This document shows positions 1-10,915 of a stretch of DNA of 64,000 nt, piece by piece. Position numbers and translations under genes: made by a program. Below the pieces are notes generated by a model. It ran no database searches and was not told where the DNA came from. It was given only the letters and a program-made list of their open reading frames with translations. The DNA lies in contig CAUYUJ010018618.1 of NCBI GenBank assembly GCA_963575745.1, positions 92,501 to 156,500 of the forward strand, in the 5' to 3' direction. Each line of letters begins with the position of its first letter. The first letter of the stretch is position 1. Origin of the DNA: Prorocentrum cordatum (taxonomy: Eukaryota; Sar; Dinophyceae; Prorocentrales; Prorocentraceae).

Positions 1-1000
1 CTTCGCATAGTTTTTCAGAGATTCTTGGAACCTCGGTTCTTCGGTCTTCCGGGCGTCCGAGACCGCCCGAGAGGCACCGAAAATCGTCCCAAACCCAACC
101 AGACCGGCCTCCGGACAGTCCAAGCGAGCGCCAAGATGGCCCAACAGGGCCTTGATATGGCTCCAAGAGATGCCGATGACGGCCCAGGACGGCTCCAGGA
201 CGCTCCCCAAAGCAATCCACATCGTGACCCGGTCGTTGAGGGAGCCCGGGTTCGCAGCAAAGCGGCCCGAGGAACCCACCAGAGGCTTCCGAAGGGAGCC
301 CCAAGAGGCCAAAACCGTCGAATTCCGATGGAGAAACACACATTTCTAACATGTACGGGTTTTGCGCCTTCCCGGATTCAAACACGGACCAAAACGCCCC
401 GTAACTGTTCCAACCGGGCCCGGAAAGGCCCCGACGACGGTCCAAGAGGGCCCCAAATCGACGCAAGAGACGCCCAAGACAGCCAAAAGAAACTCCAAAA
501 CTGTCGCCGAAAGGCCCCAAGGACTCGGACAGGGCCCCCAACAGGCTCCAGCCCCCCCAAGAGGCTCAAACCAGGCTCCCAAAATTACCACAATAGCTTC
601 CAAAAGGCCTGCTGGCTTTTACGAGCTCCCCCAAAAAGCTTCCGAAGAGAGCCTCAAGAAGCCACAATCGTCGAACTCCTGAGAGGAAACGTGCATTCCT
701 AAGATTTACGGGTTTGGCGCTTTTCGGTATTCCAACACGGGCCAAGACGCCCCCCTAACCATTCCAACCAGGTCCAAAAGGCCCCGACGACGGCCTGAGA
801 GGGCCTCAGCTCGAGCCCAGAGACGCTCAAACGGCCAAAGGAAACTCCAAAACTGCCGCCGAAAGGCCCCAAGGACTCCTACAGAGGCCCCCAACAGGCC
901 CAAGCTTCCCCAAGAGGCCGAACAAAGACCCCCACAAGTACCTCAACAGCTTCCAAGAGGCCTGCTGGCTTTTACGAGCCCCTTTCACCACCGACTCCGC
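1..1000. repeat. Diverged tandem repeat, unit about 353 bp
   Basis: Two clear units start with TACGGGTTT at 354 and 707 and share long blocks, such as GGCCCCGACGACGG and CTCCAAAACTG.CGCCGAAAGGCCCCAAGGACTC. The stretch from 1 to 353 is a more diverged first unit with the same end (GAGAAACAC...CATTTCTAAC). The open frame at 25-702 on the plus strand runs through the units and is Pro/Arg/Gln-rich with no recognisable domain. I take it as a by-product of a stop-poor repeat, not as a gene. Confidence 0.75.
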
Positions 1001-1258
1001 ATGGTCGTTTTCGTCCACCATTTCCACCAAATGTGTCCGAATCCCAGTTTCGCGACGTCTCCTCCAGGAGCGTGCGTCAAATGTGTCCGAATCCCAGTTT
1101 CGCGGCGCCCCCTCCAGAAACGTGCGTCTCCAAACCAGCCTAATGACGAATTCGGCGTTCTACATGCGTCTTGCACACCGCGGCTCCTCCCGTGACGCCC
1201 CGAATGGTCTTTACTTGCGTCCGTCTGCGCACTTCCCTCCGTAGCCTTTGGCTCCAAT

Positions 1259-2206
1259 GTGTCCCCGTACCGACCCTCGCACGACACTTCGTCCATGTCG
1301 GTATTCACCTGCTTCGATTGCGGTAACTGCCTTCCATCAAGTGCATTTTCTCAAACACAACTGCCCCAATCCAACAGGGCCTGCACATCCTGCGCCCGTC
1401 ATCGGGAAACGCACCCCAAAGCAAGTCCCAAACAAAGGACCTTGCACTGCGCTCGTTGCGGGGAACTTCGAGAGCGCACTCACTTCAGCGAGAACATGCT
1501 AGAGGCGCCCGCGTACGCCTGTGTCTGCTCTACCTGTGCCCCCTCAGCGACGGGTCGCGGCGGTCGTCCACAGCAAGAGCTCCTCTCCTGTTCGCGCTGC
1601 GGGGAACTCCAGGACAAGACTCTCTACACCGCCAGCCAACGCAAAAAACCCAGCCGCACGCGGGTGTGTTCCTCCTGCGTCACACCCACAAGGGTGTGTC
1701 CCACGCTTGCAAGCCCCCAATCCATCTCCTTGGGCCTTCGGGATTCCATTTGTGCCCACTGTGGCGTAACCCGCTTTCCCGACGAATCTGCGGGTTTCTG
1801 CTGTCAGTTTGGAAAGCACGCAATCGATTTCACAAGATACTTCGCAGCGCCTGGGCCAGCACTTTTGCAGACATACCGTCGAGACGGATTCAGCGCCCAC
1901 TCCCGAGCATACAACAACCTCTTCGGGCTGGCCGTGCACGACATTCAGTCCAGCACAACAGAGTGGGAGACCACTTTTACGCCCAACGAACCTTCGTTCA
2001 TGCGAGTTCATGGCACGATGTATCGGAAAACATGGACGCCAGAAGGAGCCAACGCCGTGCAATACATTGTGGTCGACCCGCAACTCCGGTCACAGACTGC
2101 GGAGCGCTTGCAACTCGACTTACCCATTGTCCGTGCCATCGAGCGACCAACGACTGGGCCGCCTACAACCACGCCGGCACAAGCAGCAACATCCCAGTGC
2201 ACGTGA
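1259..2206 (+). pseudogene. Helitron-like replication protein, N-terminal fragment with zinc fingers
   Basis: The 315-residue frame starts with three repeats of a C-x2-C...C-x2-C finger (residues about 15-45, 63-93, 108-138; starts like FTCFDCGN, LHCARCGE, LSCSRCGE). A fourth C-x2-C (ICAHCG) follows, then a region resembling the Helitron_like_N domain: CCQFGKHAIDF, then SRAYNNLFGLAVHDIQ, then FMRVHGTMYRK and AVQYIVVD. In Helitrons this region precedes the RGLPHAH-type Rep motif and a Pif1-like helicase. Neither is found downstream; the frame stops at 2206. It is therefore a truncated copy. The start at 1259 is chosen because it opens just before the first finger; nothing else supports it. Confidence 0.5.
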
Positions 2207-3420
2207 AAAACATCGAGCGCGAGAAGGTATGCTTGGAGCGCGCAGACAAAACGGGGCGGGCACAAGCACATATACTGAACCTATGCCCACCTCACGCACG
2301 AGACAGCACGGCGCTGCTACTTGAGTTTTTGCACTCCCCGGTCTCCTTGCGCATCATCTACGACAACGTTGATGTCATTTCTGCGAGCAAAGGAATGGCC
2401 GCAAAACTCAATGTGGTTCTCCACAAACACACCGGGCACCCGTCCGAGCTGCTTGGCGACAGCTTCAACCTGTGGAACCTAGAGAAGGCAAGGCTTGGCA
2501 AGCTGGGCGCACCCAAGGCGGCCTGGGAGTTGCGAAAGATTGCCGCTAACAGCAGATGCTTCTTGAATGCGGTGTCGGGGTTGGGGAATGGTGGCGGCGT
2601 GGTGTCCGAGCTGTTTGCAGCGTCCGCCGAGGATTTGGAGGGCGTGCTCGCGGCTTCTCTGGGCTGGAGGAGCTTCAGGGCAAAGAATGCTTTGCGCATT
2701 CGGCAACCTTCCTCGCGGTGCCCCGACCACGGGCGGCACTGGAAGACACCCGCAGCGGTGCTCGCCGGGAGCGGGCCCCGCCGCGTGGTGTCCCAACGTC
2801 TGGGGACCACCGTGTGGGCCGCCGGAAAGCGGGGCAGGCCGGTCCGCAAGGTTGCCGCGCTTCACGCACAAAGCGCTGCCGGCCTGCAGCTCTGGACCGT
2901 CCTCCCTCGCCAGGCTGGAGCTGCGCGCCGGAAGGCCTTCGTGGGCCACAAAGCTGCGACTCTTGCCCACTCCGTCCCCGACGTGGTGCGGCGCGTGTAT
3001 CTATGCGCCTTCGGCCCCGCCCGCCGCCGCTTTTGGACGTGCCATGTGGATGTTCGGACAGCGGCCTCAACGGCCAAGCAGACAGCACACGAAACGGCCA
3101 ACCCAGCAGCCAACAACGCAGCGAACCCACTCCCACGAAATAGCCAATCAAAAACAAAACGACAGCGCAAAGCATTGTGAAAACACAATTCCATACTTCA
3201 CCGCACCCAGCGGCGCGGCGGCGGACTCCTACTGCGAAAAAGCCACCCTGACGGACTACGCCACGCAGTTCGTCTTCTGCGAAGAGTCGCAGCTGTTATC
3301 CCGACTGGGAGGAGCCGCGCCGGAAGAGAACGGAGCAGGGGAGAGCGACGGCGAGGACGTAGCCGCGGGCGCCGACGAGCACGAGATCGACGCCGCCACT
3401 GCGGCGGGAGGGGCCTGAAT
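2207..3420 (+). other. Unassigned region after the Helitron-like fragment
   Basis: Two long overlapping plus-strand frames cover this stretch (ends at 3180 and 3418). The second ends in an acidic Ala/Glu-rich tail after SYCEKATLTDYATQFVFCEE. I recognise no domain, and the codon content does not clearly favour either frame. It may be decayed downstream Helitron sequence or a non-coding GC-rich region. I see no Pif1-type Walker motif. Confidence 0.3.
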
Positions 3421-3589
3421 TCGCGCCGTGCGCTTGCTGGCAGCGACGCAAAAAACTCAACCTCTCCCCACTCCCACCAGGGTCAACGGAGCAGAAGACA
3501 GAGAAAAAATGTGGAATGTTTTTCAGACGAGAGGCTGCGAAACAAGATGCACGGCGCGAAGCGCCACTGCAGTCTTGTGTATATATAAA

Positions 3590-3800
3590 TATATATAGGT
3601 ACGTATGTATGTATGTATGCATGCATGCATGCATGCATGTAGGTAGGTAGGTCGGTCGGTAAGTAGATCGGTAGGTAGGTATGTGTGTATGTATGCATGC
3701 ATGCATGTATGTATGTATGCATGCATGCATGTATGTATGTATGTATGTATGTAAGCATGCATGTAATTATGTATGTATGTACGTGTGCATGTATGCGAAA
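3590..3800. repeat. (TGTA)n/(TGCA)n microsatellite
   Basis: About 210 bp of interrupted tetranucleotides (GTAT, GCAT, GTAG, GTCG) beginning in a TATATAAATATATATA stretch. The Cys/Met- or His/Thr-rich open frames on both strands across it are repeat translations. Confidence 0.95.
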
Positions 3801-3886
3801 TGTGGGGAAGTTAGGGAGCAACACAACCAGCCTGACGAAGGACCCAACCATACCCAGTTGTCAGTACCGCAATTGTGGGTATCGTG

Positions 3887-4245
3887 TTCGGTGGAGCTCC
3901 CCATGGGGCCAAGAAACGCTGTACTGGGTGGGGGAGACGCATGCGGACGGTGCCACTGGGGCCTTCGGTGGAGTCCCCCATGGGGCCACGAGGCGCTGTA
4001 CTGGATTCGGGAGACGCATGCGGACGGTGCCACTGCGGCCTTCGGTGGAGCTCCCCGTGGGACCACGATGCGCTGTACTGGGTGCGGGAGACGCACGTGG
4101 ACGGTGCCATTCGGTGGGGGCGCATGCGGGCGGTGGGTGGCGGGGATGCATAATGGTGGGGACGCATGCGGGGTGGTGGGAGGGACGCATGCGGGCGATA
4201 GGAGTGGGCCCTTCGGTGGAGCTCCCTGCGGGGCCACGAAGCGTG
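3887..4245. repeat. 77-bp minisatellite
   Basis: Three units beginning TTCGGTGGAG at 3887, 3964 and 4041, exactly 77 bp apart, each continuing with CCCCATGGGGCCACGA-like sequence, CGCTGTACTGG and GGAGACGCATGCGGACGGTG. Degenerate partial units follow at about 4112 and 4208. Open on both strands, so long frames here are not evidence of a gene. Confidence 0.9.
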
Positions 4246-4302
4246 AGACGGGTGTGCCGAAAATTGTAGACTGATGCGGTGAGCAAGGGCATGGATTGGA
4301 TA

Positions 4303-4380
4303 CGGGGGGGGTGGAAGAGGAGGAGGAGGAGGAGAAGGAGGAGGAGGAAAAACGAAGAGAACGAGGAGAAGGAGGGAGGA
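4303..4380. repeat. Purine-rich (GGA)n tract
   Basis: GGAGGAGGAGGAGAAGGAGG-type repeat about 200 bp outside the left LTR of E1. The interval 4381-4574 contains nothing I recognise. Confidence 0.9.
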
Positions 4381-4574
4381 ACGCGGGGCGCTGTCTCTTC
4401 AAGACGAGGACCCACTACCACAGGATGGGAATAAACAGGAGAACGAACAGGATACACACACACGCATATCAGACAACGCGTTTCGTGGACGCTTGCTTTG
4501 GAAAAACCCAAGACACGTCGAAACCACCCGCCCCCCAAACAAAAACATTTGAAACGCCTGGAATTTTCCCCCAG

Positions 4575-4882
4575 TCTTTCCTCTGAGAATCGGGGTAAGA
4601 TGACAAAGGAATTAAGATCGCACGTTCACTCTGCTCAGTGGTACAGGGTACGGGAAGAGACATCGATAAGACAAACAACCGGTAAGCAAATGTACTCCAG
4701 GTATGGTAAGGGAGGAGGCCGGCCGGCCGACGCCCGGACACGGACGTGCAGCGGCGCGCTCCTTTTTCACCTTCGAGCACAAATAGCTGCGGGATGGTAC
4801 CGCAGTGATAGTACAGACAGTGCGCTACGAGGCGAGCAGTAAGATAAGTAGTATTAAGATGAGGCGGAGAGGAGCATATTTA
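4575..4882 (-). repeat. E1 3' LTR
   Basis: Second LTR copy. Its minus-strand 3' end reads GGAAAGA, similar to the GTAAAGA end of the unrelated-looking E2 LTR, which helped place the boundary. On the internal side a C-run on the plus strand (G-run on the element strand, 4883-4890) is a candidate polypurine tract. Confidence 0.88.
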
Positions 4883-4890
4883 CTCCCCCC

Positions 4891-5167
4891 GCGGCGGGCC
4901 TCGTAGAGCCCATCCAGCCACAGCACCCCCAGCCTGTACATATGCACAACCACCGGAGCCAACCGCAAAAAGAATTTTACGGCTCAACGGTGGCTGCCGG
5001 GGGGCTGCGGGCCGAAGAGGCCCGACGACTCCCACCTCTAGATAAATAAATTCTCTCCGCCGATGCGACTTTGTCGATCGGTAGAGCTTGTTCGTCCGAT
5101 ACGACTTTGTCGATCGGCGAAAACTCTTTCCCATGCGCCTGCAGCGACTTGGTCGCGCGGGCCGGGC
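4891..5167 (-). other. E1 3' untranslated stretch with three hairpins
   Basis: No frame of note. At 5065-5150 lie three variants of a short hairpin motif: GCGACTTTGTCGATCGG, ACGACTTTGTCGATCGG and GCGACTTGGTCGCGCGG. The hairpin next to the PBS (GCGACTATGTCGCGGG at 27684) is of the same kind. Confidence 0.6.
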
Positions 5168-6283
5168 CTAACTCAGAGCACCGAAAGGGGTATCCCCCGT
5201 CGGTGGGGTCGGAAGCCTCGGATGTGACGACGCCGAGCCTCCTGATTGTCCTTCGCTGCTACGGGGCGAACGGGATCTTCCCTTGCCACGGCCAGCGTAA
5301 TACGCTGGTCTGTTGTGCTTGTCTTTGTTATTGGACGCCTTCCCCTTCGGCGGGAAGCGGTAGTCATGTTCATGCAGGGACAGGACATGCCACGTCTGTG
5401 ACCCCCAGACGTTGTAGGGCAGCCACCAGATCCGGTCACGATGGACGTAGTATCCGTCCTGCACATCATTTCTGTAGCGCGGGTAGGAGACGAACGAGTC
5501 GTAGCCAGCAGCGCCCCGGCCGACATCCATGGCACCATCGCGCGCGCGTTGGGGCCTCGACCAATCCCGTGTGTCAACCGATGAATTCCATGAGCACTCT
5601 TCTCCTGCCGAGGCGGCTGGGCCGCTGGCAGAATACGGGGATTCGGTAACTTCGTCGCGAGCCGGATCGTCTTGGACGTCAGGTCTGCGCGGCGGAGGCG
5701 GCGGTTTCGGCCTCGCTTTTGCCGCATCCTGTGGTCGTCTAGGCCCCACCGAATCAGCTTGGCTGTCGGGGGGCTCACTGGCACGTCCACTCTCACGAAC
5801 ATTCTGTTCTCGATCACGAATAAACTTAATAATATTCCTAGCAGCAGTAGCAACAGGAATGCCGAATTTACCGCATGCAGTACCGAACGGGCCTACATCC
5901 TTGTCTTGAAGCTCCATGTCATCGTCCTCGTGCCTGCTTTGAAGCCAATAAATAGCCTCTTGTAACAACGAGCCCTGGCGACGAATGTCGGTTCGTACTT
6001 GTCTACCCACATTACGGGCCCATTCCTCTATGAAGTCGCCAGTTTGAACCGCAGCTCGGATGCGACAATCAAGAGCATATGCGTCTCTTTGTCTCTTATA
6101 ATGAACATCATCTGAGCTCCCGCCCGCGGTGAGAATTGTTCTCCCAGGGTAATCGACGAAATGCCCTTCTGTAATCAAGGAACTCATAAGTTTGCGAATG
6201 ATGGCAATCACTCTCATTATACGAAGCCCAAGTTGAATTTCCGATACAGGGGCCATCCAGTTCCCTTCAATGAAGTTCCTCAC
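5168..6283 (-). CDS. E1 C-terminal block: helical domain plus basic Arg/Ser/Pro tail
   Basis: A 371-residue open frame that ends the coding part of E1. Residues 1-170 are helical (QLGLRIMRVIAIIRKLMSSLI, DFIEEWARNVGRQVRTDIRRQ, GIPVATAARNIIKFIRDREQN). The rest is a Pro-rich linker, a Tyr/Trp-rich patch (YDSFVSYPRYRNDVQDGYYVHRD, WWLPYNVWGSQTWHV) and a basic tail (GRGKGRSRSPRSSEGQSGG). E2 ends its extension with a helical domain and a basic Arg/Ser-rich tail as well (32410-33663), but I cannot show residue-level homology. A nucleic-acid-binding role for the tail is inference. Confidence 0.5.
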   Translation of the reverse strand: MRNFIEGNWMAPVSEIQLGLRIMRVIAIIRKLMSSLITEGHFVDYPGRTILTAGGSSDDVHYKRQRDAYALDCRIRAAVQTGDFIEEWARNVGRQVRTDIRRQGSLLQEAIYWLQSRHEDDDMELQDKDVGPFGTACGKFGIPVATAARNIIKFIRDREQNVRESGRASEPPDSQADSVGPRRPQDAAKARPKPPPPPRRPDVQDDPARDEVTESPYSASGPAASAGEECSWNSSVDTRDWSRPQRARDGAMDVGRGAAGYDSFVSYPRYRNDVQDGYYVHRDRIWWLPYNVWGSQTWHVLSLHEHDYRFPPKGKASNNKDKHNRPAYYAGRGKGRSRSPRSSEGQSGGSASSHPRLPTPPTGDTPFGALS

Positions 6284-7151
6284 AGCCGCAACCTATTGGG
6301 ATCGTTGGTATTTGAGCGGACACTAATGTATTCCATGAACCATTGGGCTGTTGCCGCTTTGGCCTCGATCCCGGTCAAAGATATATTTATTGAACTGTCC
6401 TCACAATGTTTATATGAATATCCGTTGGGATGATCAAGGTTGATCGTCCCGTCAGTAATCAGCGTGGCCTTGGGCCCGCTGATGGCAGCGAAGTCAAGCG
6501 TGACTTGCAGGTTCTCCGCGTCTGCCGTCTCGGCTTGACCGGAGGCAGACTGAACAATTCCCGCTATGAGACGATGGTCAAGACACAGGTTCACTCGCCC
6601 AGTGACAGAACGAGAGTCACGGCTCGGTCGTGCCACAAGGCTGTTTGCCCAAGCAACCGGTGGACGTCCGCGAGGGCTTTGCCCAGCCTGCGGCGTCTGC
6701 GGCATTGTCCTGCTCCGCGGGCATCCTGCTCCGCGGGCATCCACGGTCTTCCCATGGCTACTTGATTGACTACCGTCTGGAACGTCGGGACGAAAACGTT
6801 TCGACTATTCATTGTGCGCTCCCATCTTCCCCAACCGTTCACCGGTTCATGAAGCGTGTCTGGCTGCTCTGGGCAGTCGAAGGCGGCCAGAGCCGGACAA
6901 GACATCGGGCGCGCAAACTGGTCGATATCCGTTTTCCAAAGCAGGGGCCACCATGCTGCAATTGGAGGAACTTGCGTCCTCTCTCTTCTAGCCAGGAGTG
7001 CAAGCCATCTAATAAACCTCCGTTTCAAGGGCTCTAAATACTGGAAAAAAGGGCCATGGCGCGCCGGCGGCTGTGCCGCGGCGTTGTCTGGGACCCAGGC
7101 AGGGAAGCTATCTGGCTGGCTGTTTCCGAAGGTTTGACCTGAAGCAGCCAA
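6280..7151 (-). CDS. E1 extension block, two overlapping frames
   Basis: Frame 7151-6591 carries FFQYLEPLKRRFIRWLALLARRERTQVPPIAAWWPLLWKTDID and NVFVPTFQTVVNQVAMGRPW. Frame 6744-6280 carries RVNLCLDHRLIAGIVQSASGQAETADAENLQVTLDFAAISGPKATLITDGTINLDH and FMEYISVRSNTNDPNRLRL. The likely path is the first frame to about 6660 and the second after it, implying a frameshift. No domain recognised. Confidence 0.35.
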
Positions 7152-7163
7152 GCGTGGGCATGC

Positions 7164-7802
7164 TCAATTTGCCCACCTGCGCTCCTGCTGTTGATTACTG
7201 CTGATATTGTCTATTGCAATCGCAGAGGCTCTCCGTTGTCTTTGCACACGCGCACCGATCCATTCAGCACGCTCACGAGGAAGTTCACGAGGGCTGTCCA
7301 CGTGCAATTCAATTCCGTTTGCACTGAGGGACCTCGGAGTAACATCACTATTCCACGTCTGGAGCATATTGTCATGAGAGACTCTATATTTGTAATTGAT
7401 CGGACTGTTGCAAAATGGGCAGTGTCCGAAGCCAGTGCGCACCCAGTGAAATTGAGAGCATAAAAACCTACCATCGTCAATCCATGGGACAGACTGAACA
7501 CGTTCTTGTACTTCAGGCGGCAACTGGGGCCTGTGAGTTGGGACCAACGACAACGTTTCGTCAGTGTGAATCCAACCGATCATTGAGTTGTTGTCAAAAG
7601 TCACCTCGTACGAGGCCCATTCATGGTTGAAAAACAACGGACCAAAACATCCGCTGGCTTCTAGGATCCGTTGGGTCTCCACTTTTAGCAAGGGTAACAG
7701 CCTTGTCAATATCAATGAACTTGGGCACCTCTCGAGACACAAGAGTCCCGTCCTGGCAAATGCTATATGAAAAGCGAGTGAGTACTCGGCCGGCGAACAC
7801 AA
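7164..7802 (-). CDS. E1 extension module with Cys/His knuckle
   Basis: A 212-residue frame with GCFGPLFFNHEWASYEVTFDNNSMIGWIHTDET, then PWIDDGRFLCSQFHWVRTGFGHCPFCNSPINY, then YRVSHDNMLQTWN. The Trp/Phe-rich start and the CxxC flanked by His suggest a small zinc-stabilised fold. No family recognised. Lies between the second HGT-like unit and the C-terminal block in the same direction. Confidence 0.4.
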   Translation of the reverse strand: MCSPAEYSLAFHIAFARTGLLCLERCPSSLILTRLLPLLKVETQRILEASGCFGPLFFNHEWASYEVTFDNNSMIGWIHTDETLSLVPTHRPQLPPEVQERVQSVPWIDDGRFLCSQFHWVRTGFGHCPFCNSPINYKYRVSHDNMLQTWNSDVTPRSLSANGIELHVDSPRELPRERAEWIGARVQRQRRASAIAIDNISSNQQQERRWAN

Positions 7803-7836
7803 TAATTAATGGCCATGAATCTCTATGGTTGGGGAG

Positions 7837-9607
7837 CTAATCCCACAGATGGACTGTGTCCTCCGCGGGCCACGTCCCAACTGTCGGCGGCTCTCCTTCT
7901 TGTGCGCGATTGCCCATAGCTACAAATCGCCTCGGAGGGAGAGCCTCCCCATACCTCCGCTGGCTGAGCCACGAAAGGATATGCCTTGCGTCTGGCATGG
8001 TTGGACTCCTTTTGGTCGGAAGCAGCCTTAGCAATTCGTAGTCTGCTTCAAGGCAAAGCCCAGAGTCTCTCTTTGGAAATCGTACCCTTCCATCTGTAGA
8101 TTCCAATAACGTCTGCATGTCTGTGACATGGAGAAGGGGACCGTGACTCCTGGCTTGGCCAGGGTCATATGGGACATCTATTCTCTCTATGGAAGCTACA
8201 AAAGTGGAGTGTCCCTGGCATGGACGACAGAACACAGGGATGGCAACCGCGCTCCTCTCTCTCGTTTGCGAGGGCCACGCCTTGTAATTTTGCCACATGC
8301 TGTAAACACTCGTTCCACTGATGTCATCACTATCTGCAGGGAGGACTCCCAAAACTTCCACTGTTTCTGGCTGCAGCGCGGCCATGCCGTGTGCAGCGAG
8401 AGCATGCGACTGGTAGCTGAATCCGTCCTCGGCTTGTACTAGGTCTCCAAAAATAGACCCAGCCACCCGATGACCTCGCATAGTCCGAGCAATGCCTCGC
8501 GAGATATGCTGCGCACTTACCAGTGTGCTGAGCAAACTCGTCTACTCGGCAACTTTGAGGTCTCCAGAATTCCACGCAGCCTAGGGCAGCTGGGTTATTA
8601 TGATCATCAACCCCAACTACCAACGGCATCAGGCACTTGAAAGATCTGGGAGTGAATCCGTCTGGGACATCATTGGGGTAAAGTTCAGCCCGGAGAAATT
8701 CACGCGCTTGGTCAAATGTACCGTCATCGTGATTGAGGTTGCCTAATCGTGCGAAGATCGGGTCTTCAGCAAATTCTGCAATATATCTAAGCGTATTATC
8801 TCTCTGATTGCGTATGGCATCAATCTGCGGACGGACGGGGCCAGTCATATGAGCTTCGCGAACTTTCTGCCTCATGGCAGGAGGCGTGCGCTGAATGATT
8901 AGCCCGCCTTCGTTATTTGAAACATAAAGCTGTCTGCCTTTAAATGAGTCAGCATGCCCAACATTGATCTCCTGGTCTTCTTCCTGGGGGAGCATATCCG
9001 TCGGCTGACGCTGTCTTCTATCGGGAGCAGGTGGCAGACTTACTCTGCAGAAGAAGTTAACAGAAGCGGGGCCTGATCGGTAGTGCTCCTCCTCTATGGT
9101 GATAAGCTCAGGATCCGCATCACATGGAAAAACATTGCCCTGCGCAAGAGCAGCGTCTGCCTCAAAGAGGCCCGGTGTATCTTTGGCATTCGGGTTCTGT
9201 TTTGCAGAGAGAATTTCCACCACCAAGCCTCCGCTCGGAGCGGTTGCTGGCGGTGATGCTTTAGCAGCTGGCACACCCTCCTCTTCAGACGGCACACTCG
9301 TAGGGGAAGACTGCTCTTGAGGTGCCTCAGGCTGTGCAGCACGAGCACCCGAATCTACCATCATGTCATCGTTCTTCGCTCGCTCCTGTTCCGCTCTGGC
9401 TGGGCCAGGCGGAGGAGGCGGACGGTTCTCTGTCGCGGCTGAGCCGGACGGAGGCGCAGGAGGAGTTGGAAGTCTATGTCCACTTGCAACGGATTCGCCT
9501 TTGGCATGAGGTGGTGGCCTCACACTCTGCTCTGCTACCATCGGAGAAGGGGCGAAATTTGGGTCCAGCTTGCGGATCTGCACCACAACAGCGTCCACAA
9601 TTTTCAT
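7837..9607 (-). pseudogene. E1 extension module, possible second HGT-like unit
   Basis: Frame 9607-8330 holds an acidic/Pro linker, then ITIEEEHYRSGPASVNFFCRV, ADSFKGRQLYVSNNEGGLII, DPIFARLGNLNHDDGTFDQAREFLRAELYP, LGCVEFWRP. A frameshift around 8500 leads into frame 8535-7837: SYQSHALAAHGMAAL, VLGVLPADSDDISGTSVYSMW, SAVAIPVFCRPCQGHSTF, DSGLCLEADYELLRLLP. HGMAAL...LP...SVYS is laid out like HGTSVTALHAIL...LLPS...GVYS in the module at 10916-11968, so this may be a second, more eroded copy. Weak evidence. Confidence 0.35.
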
Positions 9608-10832
9608 TCAAGGTCCCGAATAGTTTCCCGGGTCATGTTTTCCTCTTGTTCTGGCCCTCAGGTAGAGATTCTTCGCAACATCGATGTGTGCATGGGCCTC
9701 TGCGCCCTGGTCTTCGAGATAGTCAGACTCTTGTGACCGATCAGCAGCGAGTTTATGCCATCGATAAAAGAAATATTTTTCATGTCTCAATGCATCGCGT
9801 GCTCTCCTGCCCGAGAATTGTATTTCTGAGACTTCTTTGAGAGTCTTAAGAAAAATGGATACCTCGTCATTTCCCTCTGGCGTGGGCGACTCCTCAGATG
9901 AGATATCCCCGTCCGGCTGTGCCGGAGGGGTTGCCGCAGGGATGTCCGACGTCTCGTCGCCCCCGTGTCGGGCAGGAGCCACATCCTCGGCGAGCTTCGC
10001 TTTTGCCTCGGTCGCCTTTGCACCTTCGACGGGACTCTCCGCCTTAGCGAGTTGATCCCTCGCTGCGCTGCCTTGAGCACGCTGTGGAGCTTTCTGGTCT
10101 CTCACCCATCTAGGTGCAGCCTTGGTCGGGGGCTCTGCCTTTTGATGGCGTTGGTTGGCTGGTGGAGGATTAACGACGTTACGCCTGGCAAGCTGAGTCA
10201 CAGGAACCGGGGGCTCGCGAAGACTCGGTTGCCAAACTTTAGGCGGGCTGCTATCCGTTTCCTTGCCTCCCGGCTTTGCCGGTGGCTGTGCCCCCGGGGA
10301 TTCCGGAAGGGTTTCGTCTCCCCTTATCAAGGCGAGGCATCTTGGCCGGAGGAAGATTCATCGAATACGCTTCTGGACTATATCGTGGCGGAAGCGGAGC
10401 CTTCTTAGGCACATCCTGCTTCGCCTGCGGTAAGTCCTTTAGCGGTGCGATGTTCGGCTTCGCAGCCGGTGGTGGTGACATTGAATAAAGTGGCGGCGGA
10501 GCCTTCTTCGGAACTTCCTCTCTTGGCCCCTCGGTGGGCGACCCCTCCTTTGGAGGAGGAGGGGGCATCTGCGCTTTCGCGGATGCGTCGGCCTTAGGAA
10601 TCGAGGGCCGAGCCTCTGCCCACGGAGGCGGAGGCTTGAACGCTCTCTCAGCGCGTGATGCAGCCTGCCCTGAGTTCGGGAAGTTTTCGGCCTCAAGCGA
10701 ACATGGTGTGCCGGACGGCTGTGCCGCCGGCGCCTTCTGTTTTGCTTCCGCCGTTATTTTCATTTGTTCTTCCTCTTCTTTATTCTTTTGAACAAGCTTT
10801 ATGGATTCCTCCGAGACCTCATCTTTGTGCAA
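9608..10832 (-). CDS. E1 extension linker, Pro/Lys/Glu-rich
   Basis: Two overlapping frames (10832-10251 and 10330-9608), rich in KAPPP, PPKAP and charged residues, with EEEEQMKITAEAKQKAPAAQPSGT near the start and KEVSEIQFSGRRARDALRHEKYFFYRWHKLAADRS near the end. The latter is the only folded-looking part. The stop at 9608 (SGP-TGA-MKIV) is in frame with the next block, suggesting the two were once continuous. Palindromes at 9912, 10270 and 10716 give PAQPD, PAKPG and AAQPS. Confidence 0.4.
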
Positions 10833-10915
10833 TGGATGAATCCTGTTTAGCCTGACTCCCTTCTGTTGGGGCCATGGCCAAATATCATCGAAAGTCTCGT
10901 TTTCACAATATGGAC

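Noticed and set aside
25-702. 225-residue plus-strand ORF
   Set aside because: It runs through a 353-bp tandem repeat, is Pro/Arg-rich and has no motif.
3530-3850. Cys- or His-rich short proteins
   Set aside because: Products of the TGTA/TGCA microsatellite.
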